Origin: an uncultured Acinetobacter sp.
GTDB lineage: Bacteria > Pseudomonadota > Gammaproteobacteria > Pseudomonadales > Moraxellaceae
DNA: 43,665 nucleotides
Assembly (NCBI RefSeq): GCF_947626835.1
Contig: NZ_CANQTS010000018.1
Location: 1 to 43,665 of the forward strand
Direction: 5' to 3'
This document shows, in pieces, positions 35,874 to 43,665 of this stretch. A program made the translations under genes and the position numbers. Within the stretch, counting starts at the first letter, position 1. Each line of letters opens with the position of its first letter. The notes under the pieces are model-generated. The model was given only the letters and a program-made list of their open reading frames with translations, searched no databases and was not told where the DNA came from.

Positions 35874-37769
35874 ATGGCCTATATTACTATAAGGGATGTC
35901 CAACTTGCGTTTGGTGGACCTGCCTTGCTCGACGGCGCGAATTTTAACTTAGAACGCGGCGAACGAGTCTGCTTGATTGGGCGTAACGGTGAAGGTAAGT
36001 CTACTTTACTCAAGCTAATTGAGGGAAGTTTATTACCCGACAGCGGTGAAGTTTCCCTGCAAAATGGTGTCACAATTTCAATGTTAGCCCAAGACGTACC
36101 AATGGATTCAGGTCGCGTGGCAGATATTGTGGCAGACGGTGCAGGTGAAGCAGCGCAAGTGTTACGTGACTATCATGCGGCAAGTGAATCGTGTGTATTG
36201 GGTGATATGGATGCCTGCGATCGCATGGGTCACTTACAACACCAAATGGATCAACTCGACGGTTGGGCGCTGGAGACCAAAGTCAACTCGATTTTAAGCA
36301 AAATGGGGCTTGACCCAGAAGCTGACCTTGCCGATTTATCTGGTGGTCGTAAACGCCGTGTTTTATTGGCGCGTGCTTTATTGACCCAACCTGATGTGTT
36401 GTTACTTGACGAACCAACCAACCATTTGGACGTTGAGAGTATTGAATGGTTAGAAAAATTCTTGCTTGATCAAAACAATTTAACTTTATTGTTTATCTCG
36501 CATGACCGTTCATTTGTAGATAGCATTGCCACCCGTATTGTCGAACTTGACCGTGGTACTTTGCGTAGCTATGACGGTAACTATTCGCGTTATCTTGAGC
36601 TTAAAGAACAGCAAATGGAAGCCGAAGAAAAGCAAAATGCGTTGTTTGATAAGCGTTTAGCTGAAGAAGAAGTTTGGATTCGTCAAGGCATTAAAGCACG
36701 TCGTACCCGTAATGAAGGTCGTGTGCGTGCTCTAAAAGAACTCCGTGAGCAATCCAAAGCACGTCGTTCACAACAAGGTAAAGTGGCAATGGCCACCCAA
36801 GATGCCAACCGTTCAGGTAAAGTGGTCTTTGAAATTGATAACCTCAGTGTACAATTTGGTGACAATGCACCGATTATCAAAGATTTCTCAGCCTTGGTGT
36901 TACGTGGCGACCGTATTGGTTTAGTCGGCGACAATGGTGTGGGCAAGACCACGCTCATTAAGGCCATTTTAGGTGAACTTGAGCATACAGGTGTGGTTAA
37001 AACAGGCACACAGCTTGAAGTGGCCTATTTTGACCAATTACGTAATGCGCTGGATCTTGAAAAATCAGTTAAAGATAACGTGTCTGAAGGTTCAGACCAT
37101 GTAGATGTTAACGGCAGCCGTCGTCATATTTACAGCTATTTACAAGATTTCTTATTTAGCCCAGAACGCGCACGTACCCCTGTAAAAGCTTTATCGGGTG
37201 GTGAGCGTAACCGTATTTTATTAGCAAAATTACTGCTTAAACCATCTAACTTAATTGTGATGGATGAGCCAACCAACGATCTGGACATGGTGACCCTTGA
37301 GTTACTCGAAGAGATGCTCGGTGGCTATAAAGGCACCTTGTTGCTCATCTCACATGACCGTGCCTTTATGGACAACGTTGTGACCTCAACTTGGGTATTT
37401 GATGGTCAAGGCAACATTGATGAATACATCGGTGGCTATCAAGACTATCTAGAACAACGCCCTGACCAAACGGCTGTCGGCTTAAAAAGTGATGCCAAAA
37501 AAGCCGCTGCTAAAGCTCAAGCGGCAACTGCTGCACCTAAAAAAGTTAAACTCAGCTATAAAGATCAACGTGCTTTAGAGCAATTGCCTGCCGAAATGGA
37601 AGCACTTGAAAAAGAGCAAGCAGAGATTAACGCACAATTAGCAGATGGTTCATTGTTCGTGTCTAATGCTGAGCAAGCTATGAAACTGTCTAATCGTTTA
37701 ACTGAAATTGATGTGCAATTACTTGAAAAGTTAGAACGTTGGGAAGAGCTTGAGAATTTAACCAAGTAA
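35874..37769 (+). CDS. uup: ABC-F ATPase Uup
   Basis: Soluble ABC-F protein with two ATPase domains and no membrane part; Uup proteins act on ribosomes or DNA intermediates and reduce transposon excision. Walker A sites are GRNGEGKS (near residue 36) and GDNGVGKT (near residue 355). Signatures are LSGGRKRR and LSGGERNR, and Walker B sites are LLLDEPTNHLD and IVMDEPTNDLD. The C-terminal Lys/Ala-rich linker and coiled coil (about 550-631) is the Uup DNA-binding tail. The start at 35874 (MAYITIRD, 631 residues) is supported by AGGAA; the frame is open 16 codons further upstream. Confidence 0.95.
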   Translation: MAYITIRDVQLAFGGPALLDGANFNLERGERVCLIGRNGEGKSTLLKLIEGSLLPDSGEVSLQNGVTISMLAQDVPMDSGRVADIVADGAGEAAQVLRDYHAASESCVLGDMDACDRMGHLQHQMDQLDGWALETKVNSILSKMGLDPEADLADLSGGRKRRVLLARALLTQPDVLLLDEPTNHLDVESIEWLEKFLLDQNNLTLLFISHDRSFVDSIATRIVELDRGTLRSYDGNYSRYLELKEQQMEAEEKQNALFDKRLAEEEVWIRQGIKARRTRNEGRVRALKELREQSKARRSQQGKVAMATQDANRSGKVVFEIDNLSVQFGDNAPIIKDFSALVLRGDRIGLVGDNGVGKTTLIKAILGELEHTGVVKTGTQLEVAYFDQLRNALDLEKSVKDNVSEGSDHVDVNGSRRHIYSYLQDFLFSPERARTPVKALSGGERNRILLAKLLLKPSNLIVMDEPTNDLDMVTLELLEEMLGGYKGTLLLISHDRAFMDNVVTSTWVFDGQGNIDEYIGGYQDYLEQRPDQTAVGLKSDAKKAAAKAQAATAAPKKVKLSYKDQRALEQLPAEMEALEKEQAEINAQLADGSLFVSNAEQAMKLSNRLTEIDVQLLEKLERWEELENLTK

Positions 37770-37780
37770 CTTTAAAGCCT

Positions 37781-37808
37781 AAAAAGCCGCTATATGCGGC
37801 TTTTTTTA
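37781..37808 (+). terminator. Terminator after uup
   Basis: AAAAAGCCGC and GCGGCTTTTT pair around TATAT, followed by more T. Confidence 0.92.
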
Positions 37809-37981
37809 TGCTTAAACATCAGAGCTTTTTATTTTTTAAATTCGTTAAGTTTACATATTGATAGAAACATTTTAGGTTTGTGTATTTTATCGTGGCACCT
37901 ATGATCATCAGCTTGGCAATTTGCATTTTGCTTTAACCTTCATGCTAAACTGCCAAACTTGTTTGGTTATCTTCAGCGCTC

Positions 37982-38917
37982 ATGAGTCAAAAACAGCATT
38001 ATCCATCGGGTAAATTTCAGTGGTCTTTTCTGCTGCCACGTTATTGGGGCATTTGGATTGGTATTGTCTTGCTGATGATATTGGCGATGTTGCCGTGGGC
38101 ACTGCAACAACGCCTTGCTCATGTGCTGGGTCGCGTTGCCTTCAAACAGCTTAAATCACGCCGTAAAACCACTTTACGTAATTTAGAACTATGTTTTCCC
38201 GAATGGTCGCGCCAAGAACGTGAGGACAAGGCATGCCAAGTGTTTATTGACCAAATGCTGGGGATTTTTGAAACCTTAAATGCTTGGTATAGCCCAAAAT
38301 GGTTTGCTGGACGGGTCACCATTGAAGGCTTAGAGCATTTACAAGCAGCCCAAGCGCGTGGTCAAGGCGTGTTACTCTTAGGCACGCACTCAACATTACT
38401 CGATGCTGGCGGCTATGCCTGTGCGCAGTTTTTTGAACCCGATGTAGTGTATCGTCCGCAAAACAACCCACTACTAGATATGCTGATTTATCGTTGCCGC
38501 GCCACGATTTACCAACATCAAATTGACCATGATGATATGCGTGGCTTAATCGGCCATTTAAAAAATGGACGCGCCATTTGGTACAGTCCAGATCAAGATT
38601 TTGGTTTAAAGCAAGGGGTCATGGCGCCATTTTTTGGCGTACCTGCCGCGACCGTCACTGCACATCGTCGCTTAATGAAAATGACCCATGCCGCAGCGAT
38701 TCCACTTTATTTTTATCGTTATGGTGATATCGCCAATCCGCAGTATCATATTATCTTGCAGCCCCCTTTGCAGAACTTCCCAAGCGCTGATGAAATCGCT
38801 GATGCGACCCTGACCAATCAAATTATTGAAGCAAATTTACGCATCGCACCAACGCAATATATGTGGTTCCATCGTCGTTTTAAAACTCGCCCACAAGGCT
38901 ATGACAAAATTTACTAA
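37982..38917 (+). CDS. lpxL: Lipid A biosynthesis acyltransferase (LpxL/HtrB family)
   Basis: Inner-membrane acyltransferase that adds a secondary acyl chain to the lipid A precursor. An N-terminal anchor (about residues 22-42) precedes the HxxxxD catalytic motif in GTHSTLLDAGG near residue 135. VYRPQNNPLLDML, IWYSPDQDFG and the terminal WFHRRFKTRP match LpxL more than LpxM by memory. Length 311 is normal. The gene for a GT4 glycosyltransferase follows after 15 bases, so this is an LPS-related operon. Confidence 0.92.
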   Translation: MSQKQHYPSGKFQWSFLLPRYWGIWIGIVLLMILAMLPWALQQRLAHVLGRVAFKQLKSRRKTTLRNLELCFPEWSRQEREDKACQVFIDQMLGIFETLNAWYSPKWFAGRVTIEGLEHLQAAQARGQGVLLLGTHSTLLDAGGYACAQFFEPDVVYRPQNNPLLDMLIYRCRATIYQHQIDHDDMRGLIGHLKNGRAIWYSPDQDFGLKQGVMAPFFGVPAATVTAHRRLMKMTHAAAIPLYFYRYGDIANPQYHIILQPPLQNFPSADEIADATLTNQIIEANLRIAPTQYMWFHRRFKTRPQGYDKIY

Positions 38918-38932
38918 AGCAGAGAAATACCC

Positions 38933-40036
38933 ATGAAAGTCATGCAATTATTACCCGAGCTCAATAGCGGTGGCGTAGAACGTGGTACTTTAGAAATTGC
39001 TCGTGCTTTAGTACAAGCAGGTCATCAATCTGTGGTGGTGTCACATGGTGGGCGTTTAGTCACCGAATTAGAGGTTCAAGGTTCGCGACATTGCACCCTT
39101 GCAATTCATAAAAAATCGCTGTCGAGCTTATGGCAGATTGGTCCATTACGTCGGTTAATTTTGCAAGAACAGCCCGATATTGTGCATGTGCGCTCTCGTG
39201 TGCCTGCTTGGTTGACCCATTTTGCTCTCAAAGGTATTCCCAAAGCTAAACGCCCACACTTGATTTCAACCGTACATGGCTTTTATTCCATTAATCGTTA
39301 TAGCCAAATTATGACTCAAGCTGAAAAAGTCATTGCAGTATCTGACAGCGTGGTGGATTACATTACCCAAAACTATAAAAACTGCCCACCACAAGATATT
39401 GTACGCATTTACCGCGGTATTGACGCCAATGCTTTCCCGCATGGTTATATGCCAAGTACTGAATGGCAAGAGCAAATATGGCAAGATTTTCCTGCGCTCA
39501 AAGATAAATTTTTGATTTGTCTGCCGGGTCGTATTACCCGCTTAAAAGGTCATGAAACTTTAATTGCGCTGATGCAACAGCTTAAAAGGGAGTTTCCTCA
39601 AGCACATGCTGTGGTGGTCGGTGGGGCAGATCCGAAAAAATTGGCTTATTTAGATGAGTTAAAAACCACCATTGAGGTACAAGGTTTAACTGACTGTATT
39701 ACGTTTGTCGGGCATCGCTCGGATATTCGCGAATGGCTGGCCATCTCTGATTTGGTACTGTCTTTATCCAATCAAGCAGAAACTTTTGGACGTACTATAT
39801 TAGAAGCGTTGTCGGTCGGCACGCCAGTGGTGGGTTGGCAACGCGGTGGGGTGGCAGAAATTTTAAGCCAACTTTATCCGCAAGGTTTAGTGGCAGTTGA
39901 TGATCAAGTCACTTTATTAAAAAAAATCCAACAGCATATTCAAACGCCACAGCAAGTTGCACCTGTCACTCAGTTTAGTTTAGACGATATGTGTCAACAA
40001 ACGTTGGCTTTATATGAAGAAATTCTAGAAAACTAA
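38933..40036 (+). CDS. GT4-family glycosyltransferase, probably LPS core
   Basis: A 367-residue GT-B fold enzyme. The N-terminal acceptor domain starts LLPELNSGGVERGTLEIA, with the glycine loop of GT4 enzymes. The C-terminal donor domain has PGRITRLKGHETLI near residue 197 and the E-x7-E motif within AETFGRTILEAL near residue 282, followed by GTPVVGW. There are no membrane spans. Coupling to lpxL argues for lipooligosaccharide core sugar transfer; donor and acceptor are not known. Confidence 0.9.
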   Translation: MKVMQLLPELNSGGVERGTLEIARALVQAGHQSVVVSHGGRLVTELEVQGSRHCTLAIHKKSLSSLWQIGPLRRLILQEQPDIVHVRSRVPAWLTHFALKGIPKAKRPHLISTVHGFYSINRYSQIMTQAEKVIAVSDSVVDYITQNYKNCPPQDIVRIYRGIDANAFPHGYMPSTEWQEQIWQDFPALKDKFLICLPGRITRLKGHETLIALMQQLKREFPQAHAVVVGGADPKKLAYLDELKTTIEVQGLTDCITFVGHRSDIREWLAISDLVLSLSNQAETFGRTILEALSVGTPVVGWQRGGVAEILSQLYPQGLVAVDDQVTLLKKIQQHIQTPQQVAPVTQFSLDDMCQQTLALYEEILEN

Positions 40037-40043
40037 TTAAGTC

Positions 40044-40080
40044 AAAACCCGAGTTCTACATCCTGTAAAACTCGGGTTTT
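40044..40080. terminator. Bidirectional terminator shared by the glycosyltransferase gene and the sRNA
   Basis: AAAACCCGAGTT and AACTCGGGTTTT form a 12-bp perfect stem. The loop itself contains TACA-GGA-TGTA on the minus strand, a CsrA-type site. It ends the lpxL operon on plus and the GGA-rich RNA on minus. Confidence 0.9.
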
Positions 40081-40215
40081 ATAAGGTTGTGCTTGCAATA
40101 TTATTGTTGTTTTTTATTGTTTGGTCATCCAGACCTGACATCAAATCCATGACGTTTTATCCTACAGCTTGGTCTTCCTTAGTGGGATGATCCGTTCCCA
40201 TGTCCATCTGCTGTT
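40044..40215 (-). ncRNA. Predicted RsmX/Y/Z-type CsrA-sequestering small RNA
   Basis: Minus-strand RNA of about 170 nt with eight GGA motifs (40203, 40196, 40191, 40176, 40160, 40146, 40128 and 40061, plus-strand left ends), seven within 78 nt. Several sit in hairpin loops: GGUC-UGGAU-GACC (40123-40135), GGGA...UCCC around CGGAU (40185-40200), and UACA-GGA-UGUA in the terminator loop (40057-40067), close to the CsrA SELEX consensus RUACARGGAUGU. The plus strand has only one GGA. A GacA-box palindrome lies about 65 nt upstream, with a poor -10/-35 as in activator-dependent promoters (TAGCCA, 17 bases, TAATCT). No ORF explains the region. The 5' end is estimated. Confidence 0.75.
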
Positions 40216-40271
40216 AAACTTAGATTAAGCCAAAGCAGATCGCTTGGCTATTGGCACCTCACCTCATGTTG

Positions 40272-40289
40272 TGTACGCCAATGCTTACA
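40272..40289. promoter_or_regulatory. GacA box (upstream activating sequence) for the sRNA
   Basis: TGTACG-CCAATG-CTTACA matches the GacA-binding palindrome TGTAAG-N6-CTTACA at 11 of 12 defined bases. It lies right after the stop codon of the EEP gene and about 60-70 bases upstream of the predicted sRNA start, the spacing known for rsm promoters in Pseudomonas. Confidence 0.75.
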
Positions 40290-41417
40290 TTAAGGGTTTT
40301 TAGTACCATCTTTATAGTCTTGGGCAATTTCATCGGTCACGATCTTCTCCTCACGTTCTGCTTTGGCAATACCCTCTTGAATGGCTTGCTGTGCCTCTTG
40401 TTCATCGGCATCGGTTTGTTGTAGTTCTTGTTGAATATTCTCAAAAATTCGTCCGGTTTGCAGTACCACATACACAGGAAAATGATCTGAACCCATATGT
40501 GGCAAACGCTGCATATCCACTAAAGCAAAATCGGTGCTGTGAAAAACATGATCGAGTGACCAACGTAACAGTGGGTAATCGGCATGAAAGGTGTTGACAT
40601 ATTTACGCCCAACCCGTGGGTCAAGCAAGCCACTAATGCGTTGGAACAAACGCGTGGTACGTGACCATGCCACATCGTTTAAATCGCCCATCACAATACA
40701 GCTTTGATCTAGGTCTTTAATTTGATCACCCACAATTAAAAGTTCCGCATCACGCAAGGTGGAATCTTTGGCTTCGGTTGGACTTGGCGGTTTTGGGTGT
40801 AGGCAATACAGCTCCACCTCATGCCCTGAACGCAAGGTCACTGTGGTATGAATAGAAGGAATTTCATCGCTTAAGATAAATTTTACTTCGCTATCTTTTA
40901 ACGGCAATTTACTATACAAATGCATGCCGTATAGATTATCTAACGGCACAGGCACACGATACGGATAGTCTTTTTCAATCACGGCCAATTGATTTTGCCA
41001 TGTTTTATCTGTTTCTAAAGTTAAGACGATATCGGGTTGATATTTCTCGATTTCTTCAAGCAATAAATGATATTTTTTATTGGGGGTCAATACATTAGAC
41101 ACTAAAAGCGAGATTTGCTTTTCACGGTCAAGTTGCTCAGGACGTACACTGGCGACCTGTTTTTTCCACACAAAAGTATAAGGCAACACCATTTTTAGCT
41201 GATAGGCCAGTGCCGCCATCAGCAACAGTAAAAACACATAACGGGTGTTATTCCATTCACCCGACCAAAATAAAATCCCAAGTAATGCTGCAAAACCTAA
41301 GCATAAAATTTGTAAGCGCGGAAAATCCGCCCCACGAAACCACCATTCATCACGAGGGATCAATGACCAAAAACTGAGCCAAATCACCAAGCCTGCTACT
41401 ATTTGAATCCACAGCAT
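40290..41417 (-). CDS. Membrane-anchored endonuclease/exonuclease/phosphatase (EEP) family protein
   Basis: A 375-residue protein with two or three N-terminal transmembrane helices (residues about 1-80) and an EEP domain (about 100-325). LLVSNVL begins the domain, the acidic residue is in TLETDKTW, the MGDLNDVAW motif holds the catalytic Asp-x-Asn, and GSDHFPVYVVL ends it with the Ser-Asp-His triad. The last 50 residues are charged, Gln/Glu-rich and probably coiled coil. Such proteins may hydrolyse phosphodiesters of lipids, sugars or nucleic acids; the substrate is unknown. Its stop codon abuts the GacA box of the sRNA. Confidence 0.85.
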   Translation of the reverse strand: MLWIQIVAGLVIWLSFWSLIPRDEWWFRGADFPRLQILCLGFAALLGILFWSGEWNNTRYVFLLLLMAALAYQLKMVLPYTFVWKKQVASVRPEQLDREKQISLLVSNVLTPNKKYHLLLEEIEKYQPDIVLTLETDKTWQNQLAVIEKDYPYRVPVPLDNLYGMHLYSKLPLKDSEVKFILSDEIPSIHTTVTLRSGHEVELYCLHPKPPSPTEAKDSTLRDAELLIVGDQIKDLDQSCIVMGDLNDVAWSRTTRLFQRISGLLDPRVGRKYVNTFHADYPLLRWSLDHVFHSTDFALVDMQRLPHMGSDHFPVYVVLQTGRIFENIQQELQQTDADEQEAQQAIQEGIAKAEREEKIVTDEIAQDYKDGTKNP

Positions 41418-41607
41418 GTATCCCTCTCCTTTTTTGATATTCTTAAATTTTTAGCCACTTATAAATTTATATCAATTTTGCATGTAACATAAACAAGATA
41501 TACTGGACAATATTGTTAGTGTTTTGCTGATGTAGCTCTTGCAGTTCAACAGCCTTTTGATACACTCGAATCCCTTTTAGATTTTTAACGCACCGAGGCA
41601 AAGTGAC

Positions 41608-42726
41608 ATGAAAGTAGGTCTGGTCGGTTGGCGCGGGATGGTTGGTTCCGTCCTTATGCAACGTATGGTTGAAGAAAACGATTTCGCAGATATCGAACCG
41701 TTTTATTTCTCTACCAGTAATGCAGGGGGTCAAGCGCCTGCGTTTGGCGGTAAAACTGCCCCAGCACTTATGGATGCGACAGACATTAATAGTCTTAAGC
41801 AAATGGATGTCATTATTACCTGTCAAGGTGGTGACTATACTTCGGAAGTTTTCCCAAAGCTTAAAGCTGAAAACTGGAATGGTTACTGGATTGATGCGGC
41901 ATCTACACTACGTATGGATGACGAAGCGATCATTGTGCTTGATCCGGTCAACATGAACGTGATTCAAGATGGTTTAGTCAAAGGCACAAAAACCTTTGTG
42001 GGCGGTAACTGTACTGTATCATTAATGCTGATGGGCTTAGGTTCACTGTTCCAAAATAACTTGGTGGAATGGGCAACTTCAATGACCTATCAAGCAGCAT
42101 CGGGTGCTGGCGCGCAAAACATGCGTGAATTGATCACAGGTATGGGTTATTTATATAACAATACTAAAGATTTGCTTGATGACCCACGTTCACCAATTTT
42201 AGACATTGACTCTAAAATTGCACAATTACAACGTGGCGAAGGTTTCCCATCAGCAAACTTTGGTGTGCCACTTGCAGGTTCTTTGATTCCGTATATCGAC
42301 AAACAACTTGAAAGCGGTCAATCAAAAGAAGAGTGGAAAGGTCAAGTTGAAACCAACAAGATCTTAGGCAACCAACAGATCGTACCAATTGATGGTCACT
42401 GTGTACGTATTGGTGCAATGCGTTGTCACTCTCAAGCCATTACCTTAAAGCTCAAAAAAGATGTGCCTTTGAATGAAATTGAGGACATGATTCGTCAGTC
42501 TAGCCAATGGGCGAAAGTGGTACCAAACACTCGTGAAGCATCTATGACTGATCTTACACCTGTAGCTGTGACTGGCACATTAACAGTTCCAGTCGGTCGT
42601 TTACGTAAGATGAACATGGGTAAAGAATACCTAGGTGCATTTACAGTGGGTGACCAATTACTTTGGGGTGCTGCTGAGCCATTACGTCGTATGTTACGTA
42701 TCCTCATTGAATATAAAAATGCTTAA
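41608..42726 (+). CDS. asd: Aspartate-semialdehyde dehydrogenase
   Basis: Reduces aspartyl phosphate to aspartate semialdehyde, the branch point to lysine, diaminopimelate, methionine and threonine. The NADP-binding start is [16 protein letters not shown], the catalytic Cys is in [10 protein letters not shown] near residue 134, and the catalytic His is near residue 271 in [16 protein letters not shown]. Length 372 fits the Gram-negative Asd group (E. coli 367). The following gene is fimV-like, an order shared with Pseudomonas. Confidence 0.97.
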   Translation: MKVGLVGWRGMVGSVLMQRMVEENDFADIEPFYFSTSNAGGQAPAFGGKTAPALMDATDINSLKQMDVIITCQGGDYTSEVFPKLKAENWNGYWIDAASTLRMDDEAIIVLDPVNMNVIQDGLVKGTKTFVGGNCTVSLMLMGLGSLFQNNLVEWATSMTYQAASGAGAQNMRELITGMGYLYNNTKDLLDDPRSPILDIDSKIAQLQRGEGFPSANFGVPLAGSLIPYIDKQLESGQSKEEWKGQVETNKILGNQQIVPIDGHCVRIGAMRCHSQAITLKLKKDVPLNEIEDMIRQSSQWAKVVPNTREASMTDLTPVAVTGTLTVPVGRLRKMNMGKEYLGAFTVGDQLLWGAAEPLRRMLRILIEYKNA

Positions 42727-42745
42727 AGTCTGTTAAGTAAACAAG

Positions 42746-42773
42746 AAGCCGGTCACATTGATCGGCTTTTTTG
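42746..42773 (+). terminator. Terminator after asd
   Basis: AAGCCG and CGGCTT pair, with TC/GA inside and an ACAT-type loop, followed by six T. Confidence 0.8.
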
Positions 42774-42843
42774 TGTCTAATCTGTTACTCTTTCATATTA
42801 TTGAGTAAACTTAACTCAAGTTGAGTATGAAGAAAGACACAGA

Positions 42844-43665
42844 ATGAATTTTTATAATAAATTTAAACTCACTTTATTTAGCTGTCTCGTTTCACAGCAA
42901 AGCTATGCATTAAATCTGATGCCAATTGATGTTCAATCTACACCGGGGGAACTGTTATATGCCGAGATTAGATTTCAGCATGCCGATGTCACACAACCAT
43001 TACGTGTCAGTTTAGCCTCAGTTGAAGATTTAAGATATTTAGGGGTCAGTCATCAACCACCTGGGCATTTAAACTTTTTTGTGCGTCAATCAGGGCAAAA
43101 TACAGGGGTGATTACCATTACCTCATCACGTCCTGTGATTGAAACGGAATTAAATGTTGTGGTGAAAATACAACATGCAGGTAGTACACGTTTACAACAC
43201 ATTAAAACACGCTTGGCTGATTTTAAAGCAGAATCCAATACATCACAGACCGAAAAAAAACTCGTCCCGATTAAAGTGCTACGCGAAGAAGAAATTCCGC
43301 TGACTTTAGCCACATCAACCCAATATCAAGCAGCTGATGTCAAGGTGCAAGAACGTCCTTTAGCGGTCAGTCATGCTCCTCCGCCTTTATTGCAAGGCAC
43401 GGCTTTAACTACACAAAACAATCCTCCAGTTGTCTCTGATGTTAAAGCGCCAGTTAAATTCAAAGATGAGCCTAAAGTGGCTGCAGCACAAGAACAGGTA
43501 CTCATGGTACAAAAAGTTGCACCACCGCCATTAGCAGCTCAAGTGAGTGCAAGCACTACTCAGGGCGTAGAGAAAATTTTGGCTGCTTCTGCTTCTGCTT
43601 CTGCTTCTGCTTCTGCTTCTGCTTCTGCTTCTGCTTCTGCTTCTGCTTCTGCTTCTGCTTCTGCT
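42844..43665 (+). CDS. fimV: FimV/HubP-like protein, N-terminal part (runs off the window)
   Basis: An open frame of 274 codons with no stop before the window ends. A signal peptide (about residues 1-22, cleavage after SYA) is followed by LNLMPIDVQSTPGELLYAEI, the FimV N-terminal domain start, and a beta-rich region to about residue 130. From there the sequence is Pro/Ala/Lys/Gln-rich and disordered. From residue 248 it is an uninterrupted Ala-Ser dipeptide run. No LysM is clear in the visible part. FimV proteins link peptidoglycan, polar organisation, type IV pili and twitching, and lie after asd in Pseudomonas. The N-terminus MNFYNKFKLTLFSCLVSQQ is a somewhat weak signal sequence. Confidence 0.82.
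   Translation, partial: MNFYNKFKLTLFSCLVSQQSYALNLMPIDVQSTPGELLYAEIRFQHADVTQPLRVSLASVEDLRYLGVSHQPPGHLNFFVRQSGQNTGVITITSSRPVIETELNVVVKIQHAGSTRLQHIKTRLADFKAESNTSQTEKKLVPIKVLREEEIPLTLATSTQYQAADVKVQERPLAVSHAPPPLLQGTALTTQNNPPVVSDVKAPVKFKDEPKVAAAQEQVLMVQKVAPPPLAAQVSASTTQGVEKILAASASASASASASASASASASASASASA
43585..43665 (+). repeat. Hexanucleotide repeat (GCTTCT), at least 13.5 units
   Basis: Thirteen full GCTTCT units and one half unit reach the last base of the window, coding (Ala-Ser)n in the fimV-like gene. The array certainly continues or ends beyond the window. Length change alters the linker in steps of two residues and keeps the frame. Confidence 0.97.

Noticed and set aside
37951..37966. CCAAAC/GTTTGG inverted repeat before lpxL
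   Set aside because: Six base pairs with a two-base loop in AT-rich DNA and no matching site elsewhere that I saw; too weak to call an operator.
40081..40289. Small protein gene between the glycosyltransferase and EEP genes
   Set aside because: No frame with a credible start, ribosome site and length on either strand; the GGA pattern and terminator explain the region better as RNA.

Overview
The window is ordinary chromosomal sequence from a low-GC gammaproteobacterium, almost certainly Acinetobacter or a close Moraxellaceae relative. Reasons: AT-rich codon use, tandem DUF2789 genes, an asd gene followed by a fimV-like gene as in Pseudomonadales, a tonB-exbB-exbD cluster, the miaB / phoH-like / ybeY series, and several small proteins of the kind seen mostly in Acinetobacter. 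I see no insertion sequence, prophage, CRISPR array, tRNA or rRNA.

Layout. 0.1-3 kb (minus): an unknown AttH/lipocalin-like gene, pssA and rlmJ. 3-4.3 kb (plus): a 2OG-Fe(II) oxygenase and an unknown gene. 4.3-8.9 kb (minus): two DUF2789 genes, mdh, an RNase T2-like protein with lost catalytic histidines, and a soluble lytic transglycosylase. 9.1-12.2 kb (plus): miaB, phoH-like and ybeY. 12.2-13.1 kb (minus): a lone TonB-like protein. 13.3-16 kb (plus): unknown gene, DUF3108 gene, xpt, and a zinc-ribbon/glycine-zipper membrane protein. 16-18 kb: wrbA (minus) and a YihY-type membrane protein (plus). 18-19.9 kb (minus): tonB-exbB-exbD behind a Fur-box-like site. 20-23.3 kb: purU and a TetR regulator (minus), with a divergent aldehyde dehydrogenase (plus). 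23.3-25.7 kb (plus): rpmB-rpmG and a YbaL/Kef-type antiporter. 25.7-33.4 kb (minus): two small unknown genes, an RRM protein, a UvrD-like helicase, glycerate kinase, topA and a small membrane protein. 33.5-35.5 kb (minus): a tandem pair of PIN/NYN-like nuclease genes with winged-helix tails. 35.6-40 kb: slyX (minus), then uup, lpxL and a GT4 glycosyltransferase (plus). 40-41.4 kb (minus): a membrane EEP-family protein, and behind it a GGA-rich small RNA. 41.6 kb to the end (plus): asd and the 5' part of a fimV-like gene.

The strongest unannotated signal is at 40.04-40.29 kb. On the minus strand, about 170 nt carry eight GGA motifs, several displayed in hairpin loops, and end in a strong terminator hairpin. 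About 65 nt upstream of the first GGA lies an 18-bp palindrome matching the GacA box (TGTAAG-N6-CTTACA) at 11 of 12 defined positions. This is the architecture of an RsmX/Y/Z-type RNA that sequesters CsrA/RsmA under GacS/GacA control.

The second point of interest is the PIN-like pair. The upstream copy has Asp-to-Glu changes at two predicted catalytic positions and a nested hairpin against its start codon. The downstream copy has a ten-unit 9-bp minisatellite, then an in-frame TAA that cuts off a C-terminal winged helix still legible downstream. The RNase T2-like pseudoenzyme is third.

All functional calls rest on motifs and remembered family features; no database search was run.
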